Source: Nephrocerus scutellatus (Eukaryota; Arthropoda; Insecta; Diptera; Pipunculidae). From it: 64,000 nucleotides of DNA. Numbering within the stretch: position 1 is the first letter of the stretch; every line of letters begins with the position of its first letter. Shown one piece after another: positions 59,116 through 64,000 of the stretch. A model generated the notes under the pieces. The model saw nothing but the letters and a program-made list of their open reading frames with translations. It did no database searches and was not told the origin of the DNA. The translations under genes and the position numbers were made by a program. The DNA is taken from the NCBI GenBank assembly GCA_947095585.1, contig OX352761.1:82513919-82577918 (forward strand). The letters run 5' to 3'.

Positions 59116-61320
59116 GCTTTGTTCCAGAAATTCCAGACAATAATGATCATATTCCAGAAGTTCCATATGAAGAAATCTTATAGTCACATCTTAGTCCTGC
59201 ATGCCGAATTTCATGTGAATCGCTTAAGAAATTGCTTTGTTCCAGAAATTCCAGACAATAATGATCATATTCCAGAATTTCCATAGGAAGAAATCTTATA
59301 GTCACATCTAAGTCCTACATTCCGAATTTCATGCGAATCGCTTGAGAAATTGCTTTGTTCCAGAATTTCCAGACAATAATGATCATATTCCAGAAATACC
59401 ATAGGAAGAAATCTTATAGTCACGCATTCCGAATTTCGTGCGAATCGCTTGAAAAATTGCTTTGTTCCAGAAATTCCAGATAATAGTGATCATATTCAAG
59501 AAGTTCCAAAGGAAGAAATCTTAGAGTCACATCTTAGTCACACATTCCGAATTTTGTGCGAATCGCTTGAAAAACGTTTTGTTCCAGAAATTCCAGACAA
59601 TAATGATCATATTCCAGAAGTTCCATAGGAAGAAAGCTTATAGTCACATCTTAGTCCTACATTCCGAATTTCATGCGAATCGCTTGAGAAATTGCTTTGT
59701 TCCAGAATTTCCAGACAATAATGATCATATTCCAGAAGTTCCATAGGAAGAAATCACACATTCCGAATTTCATGCGAATCGCTTGAAAAATTGCTTTGTT
59801 CCAGAAATTCCAGACAATAATGATCCTATTCCAGAAGTTCCATATGAAGAAATCTTATAGTCACATCTTAGTCCTGCATGCCGAATTTCATGTGAATCGC
59901 TTAAGAAATTGCTTTGTTCCAGAAATTCCAGACAATAATGATCATATTCCAGAATTTCCATAGCAAGAAATCTTATAGTCACATCTTTGTACTACATTCC
60001 GAATTTCATGCGAATCGCTTGAGCAATTTCTTTGTTCCAGAAATTCCAGACAATAATAATCATATTCCAGAAGTTCCATAGGAAGAAATCTTATAGTCAC
60101 ATCTTAGTCCTACATTCCGAATTTCATGCGAATTGAGAAATTTCTTTGTTCCAGAAATTCCAGACAATAATAATTATATTATAGAATTTCCATAGGAAGA
60201 AATCTTATAGTCACATCTTAGTCCTACATTCTGAATTTCATGCGAATCGCTTGAGAAATTGCTTTGTTCCAGAAATTCCAGACAATAATGATCATATTCC
60301 AGAATTTCCATAGGAAGAAATCTTATAGTCACATCTTAGTCCTACATTCCGAATTTCATGCGAATCGCTTGAGAAATTGAATTGCTCCAGAAATTCCATA
60401 CCATAATAATCATATTCTAGCATTTCCATAGGAAGAACTCTTATACTCACATCTTAGTCCTACATTCCGATTTTCAGGCGAATCGCTTGAGAAATTGATT
60501 TTCTCCATAAATTTCAGATCATAATAATTATATTCTAGAATATCCATAGCAAGAAATCTTAAAGTCACATCTTAGTCCTACATTCTGAATTTCATGCGAA
60601 TCGCTTGAAAAATTGCTTTGTTCCAGAAATTCCAGACAATAATGATCATATTCCAGAAGTTCCATAGGAAGAAATCTTATAGTCACATCTTAGTCCTACA
60701 TTCCGAATTTCATGTGAATCTTGAGAAATTCATTTGCTCCAGAAATTCCAGACCATATTGATCATATTCCAGAATTTCCATAGGAAGAAATCTTATAGTC
60801 ACATCTTAGTCACACATTCCGAATGTCGTAAGAATCGCTTGAAAAATTGCTTTGTTCCAGTAATTCCAGACAATAATGATCATATTTCAGAAGTTCCATA
60901 GGAAGAAATCTTATAGTCACATCTTAGTCCTACATTCCGAATTTCATGCGAATCGCTTGAAAAATTGCATTGTTCCAGAAACTCCAGACAATAATGATCA
61001 TATTCCAGAAGTTCCATAGGAGGAAATCTTATAGTCACATCTTAGTCCTGCATTCTGAATTTCATGCGAATCGCTTGAGAAATTGCTTTGTTCCAGAAAT
61101 TCCTGACAATAATGATCATATTCCAGAAGTTCCATAGGAAGAAATCTTATAGTCACATCTTAGTCCTACATTCCGAATTTCGTGCGAATCGCTTGAAAAA
61201 TTGCATTGTTCCAGAAATTCCAGACAATAATGATCATATTCCAGAAGTACCATAGGAAGAAATCTTATAATCACATCGTAGACCTGCATTCCGAATTTCA
61301 TGCGAATCGCTTGAGAAATT
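59116..61320 (+). repeat. Right-flank HOR unit, copy 2, with 251-bp internal deletion
   Basis: It follows copy 1 but the spacing drops from 2456 to 2205 bp after about 60470. The bases corresponding to about 58014-58264 are missing, and both ends of the missing part read TCCTACATTCCGA, so the loss could be by recombination between adjacent monomers. The AT-rich insertion was lost with it. Confidence 0.83.
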
Positions 61321-64000
61321 GCTTTGTTCCAGAAATTCCTGACAATAATGATCATATTCCAGAAGTTCCATAGGAAGAAATCTTATAGTCACATCTTAGT
61401 CCTGCATTCCGAATTTCATGCGAATCACTTGAGAAATTGCTTTGTTCCAGAAATTCCTGACAAGAATGATCATATTCCAGAAGTTCCATAGGAAGAAATC
61501 TTATAGTCACATCTTAGTCCTGCATTCCGAATTTCATGCGAATCGCTTGAGAAATTGCTTTGTTCCAGAAATTCCTGACAATAATGATCATATTCCAGAA
61601 GTTCCATAGGAAGAAATCTTATAGTCACATCTTAGTCCTACATTCTGAATTTCATGCGAATCGCTTGAGAAATTGCTTTGTTCCAGAAATTCCAGACAAT
61701 AATGATCATATTCCAGAAGTTCCATAGGAAGAAATCTTATAGACACATCTTAGTCCTACATTCCGAATTTCATGTGAATCTTGAGAAATTCATTTGCTCC
61801 AGAAATTCCAGAGCATATTGATAATATTCCAGAATTTCCATAGGAAGAAATCTTATAGTCACATCTTAGTCACACATTCCGAATGTCGTGGGAATCGCTT
61901 GAAAAATTGCTTTGTTCCAGAAATTCCAGACAATAATGATCATATTCCAGAAATACCATAGGAAAAAATCTTATAGTCACATCTAAGTCCTACATTCCGA
62001 GTTCCAGAAATTCCAGACAATAATAATCATATTCCAGAAGATCCATAGGAAGAAATCTTATAGTCACATCTTTGTCCTACATTCCGAATTTCATGTGAAT
62101 CGCTTAAGATATTGCTTTGTTCCAGAAATTCCAGACAATAATGATCATATTCCAGAATTTCCATAGGAAGAAATCACATCTTAGTACTACATTCCGAATT
62201 TCATGCGAATCGCTCGAAAAATTGCTTTGTTCCAGAAATTCCAGACAATAATGATCATATTCCAGAAATACCATAGGAAAAAATCTTATAGTCACATCTA
62301 AGTCCTACATTCCGAATGTCGTGGGAATCGCTTGAAAAATTGCTTTGTTCCAGAAATTCCAGACAATAATGATCATATTCCAGAAATACCATAGGAAAAA
62401 ATCTTATAGTCACATCTTTGTCCTACATTCCGAATTTAATGCGAATCGCTTGAGAAATTTCTTTGTCCCAGAAATTCCAGACAATAATAATCATATTCCA
62501 GAAGTTCCATAGGAAGAAATCTTATAGTCATATCTTAGTCCTACATTCCGAATTTCATGCGAATCGCTTGAGAAATTTCTTTGTTCCAGAAATTCCAGAC
62601 AATAATGATCATATTCCAGAAGTTCCATATGAAGAAATCTTATAGTCACATCTTAGTCCTGCATGCCGAATTTCATGTGAATCGCTTAAGATATTGCTTT
62701 GTTCCAGAATATAATGATCATATTCCAGAATTTCCATAGGAAGAAATCACATCTTAGTCCTACATTCCGAATTTCATGCGAATCGCTCGAAAAATTGCTT
62801 TGTTCCAGAAATTCCAGACAATAATGATCATATTTCAGAAGTTCCATAGGAAGAAATCTTATAGTCACATCTTAGTCCTACATTCCGAATTTCATGCGAA
62901 TCGCTTGAGAAATTTCTTTGTTCCAGAAATTCCAGACAATAATGATCATATTCCAGAAGTTCCATAGGAAGAAATCTTATAGTCACATCTTAGTCCTACA
63001 TTCCAAATTTCATGCGAATCGCTTGAAAAATTGCTTTGTTCCAGAAATTCCAGACAATAATGATCATATTCCAAAATAACAAAGGAAGAAATCTTATAGT
63101 CACATCTTAGTCCTACATTCCGAATTTCATGCGAATCGCTTGAGCAATTTCTTTGTTCCAGAAATTCCAGACAATAATAATCATATTCCAGAAGTTCCAT
63201 AGGAAGAAATCTTATAGTCACATCTTAGTCCTACATTCCGAATTTCATGCGAATTGAGAAATTTCTTAGTTCCAGAAATTCCAGACAATAATAATTATAT
63301 TCTAGAATTTCCATAGGAAGAAATCTTATAGTCACATCTTAGTCCTACATTCTGAATTTCATGCGAATCGCTTGAGAAATTGCTTTGTTCCAGAAATTCC
63401 AGACAATAATGATGATATTCCAGAATTTCCATAGGAAGAAATCTTATAGTCACATCTTAGTCACACATTCCGAATTTCATGCGAATCACTTGAGAAATTG
63501 AATTGCTCCAGAAATTCCATACCATAATAATCATATTCCAGAAGTTCCATAGGAAGAAATCTTATAGACACATCTTAGTCCTACATTCCGAATTTCATGT
63601 GAATCTTGAGAAATTCATTTGCTCCAGAAATTCCAGAGCATATTGATAATATTCCAGAATTTCCATAGGAAGAAATCTTATAGTCACATCTTAGTCACAC
63701 ATTCCGAATGTCGTGGGAATCGCTTGAAAAATTGCTTTGTTCCAGAAATTCCAGACAATAATGATCATATTCCAGAAATACCATAGGAAAAAATCTTATA
63801 GTCACATCTAAGTCCTACATTCCGAATTTCATGTGAATCGCTTAAGATATTGCTTTGTTCCAGAATATAATGATCATATTCCAGAATTTCCATAGGAAGA
63901 AATCACATCTTAGTCCTACATTCCGAATTTCATGCGAATCGCTCGAAAAATTGCTTTGTTCCAGAAATTCCAGACAATAATGATCATATTTCAGAAGTTC
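61321..64000 (+). repeat. Rearranged monomers with partial block copies
   Basis: Successive TTCCTGAC monomers (61321-61600) are followed by pieces of other blocks: 61720-62000 recurs at about 63545-63825 (AGAGCATATTGATAATATTCC, GTCGTGGGAATCGC); 62680-62830 recurs at about 63836-63990 (TTCCAGAATATAATGATC, AAATCACATCTTAG); 63140-63540 matches 57565-57965. Several junctions inside monomers (for example near 61998, CCGAGTTCCAGAAATTCC) mark deletions. The array is cut by the window end. Confidence 0.8.

Larger units (their letters stand above)
44957..64000 (+). repeat. 118-bp satellite array, right arm (diverged)
   Basis: The same monomer in the same orientation continues to the window end without reaching unique sequence. 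The A/B HOR order is absent. Neighbouring monomers belong to different classes and differ by many substitutions and small indels, and the regularity comes from local block duplications listed separately. No host gene, RNA gene or second mobile element is seen. Confidence 0.95.

Overview
The window is eukaryotic and, as far as I can see, contains no host gene. It holds about 58 kb of one AT-rich satellite with a 118-bp monomer, interrupted once by a 5.57-kb non-LTR retrotransposon of the CR1/Jockey type. The satellite runs in the same orientation on both sides of the element. A non-LTR element with overlapping ORFs, a PHD finger in ORF1 and a 'YYQNVRGLRSK'-type endonuclease suggests an arthropod, probably an insect. 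That taxon is an inference (about 0.5); 'eukaryotic centromeric or pericentromeric-like heterochromatin' is much safer.

Layout. (1) 1-32650: a highly homogeneous higher-order-repeat (HOR) array. The unit is 2885 bp (25 monomers) and consists of two modules: A (1491 bp, 13 monomers) and B (1394 bp, 12 monomers). A and B alternate through most of the array, with recombinant modules at 4423-5934, 20360-22129, 25015-26880 and 28372-29862 and two consecutive B modules at 29863-32650. (2) 32651-39386: diverged monomers with local duplications, including a stretch that resembles an ancestral A module followed by B-type monomers (about 35090-37250). (3) 39387-44956: the retrotransposon on the minus strand. 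It has a 431-nt 5' leader, ORF1 (PHD finger, in-frame TAA, coiled-coil and proline-rich protein, then a 284-bp tandem duplication that shifts the frame), ORF2 (endonuclease plus reverse transcriptase, 977 codons, open) and a 210-nt 3' region with a 16-bp perfect palindrome. (4) 44957-64000: diverged satellite in several monomer classes, with its own younger block duplications of 0.5, 0.8, 1.6 and 2.46 kb.

How it fits together. The array looks like the edge of a large satellite domain: a young, homogenised HOR core on the left, grading into older and more heterogeneous repeats where a retroelement has landed. The monomers come in two alternating classes, so the older unit is probably a 236-bp dimer. 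One class carries a sequence matching 7 of the 9 essential bases of the mammalian CENP-B box, and most monomers carry two heat-shock-element-like TTCCAGAA sites 30 bp apart. These are pattern matches, not demonstrated binding sites. Private variants shared between 47-5463 and 18869-24661 show a further duplication layer with a period of about 19 kb. The many short open frames in the satellite are by-products of the repeat and are not annotated as genes.
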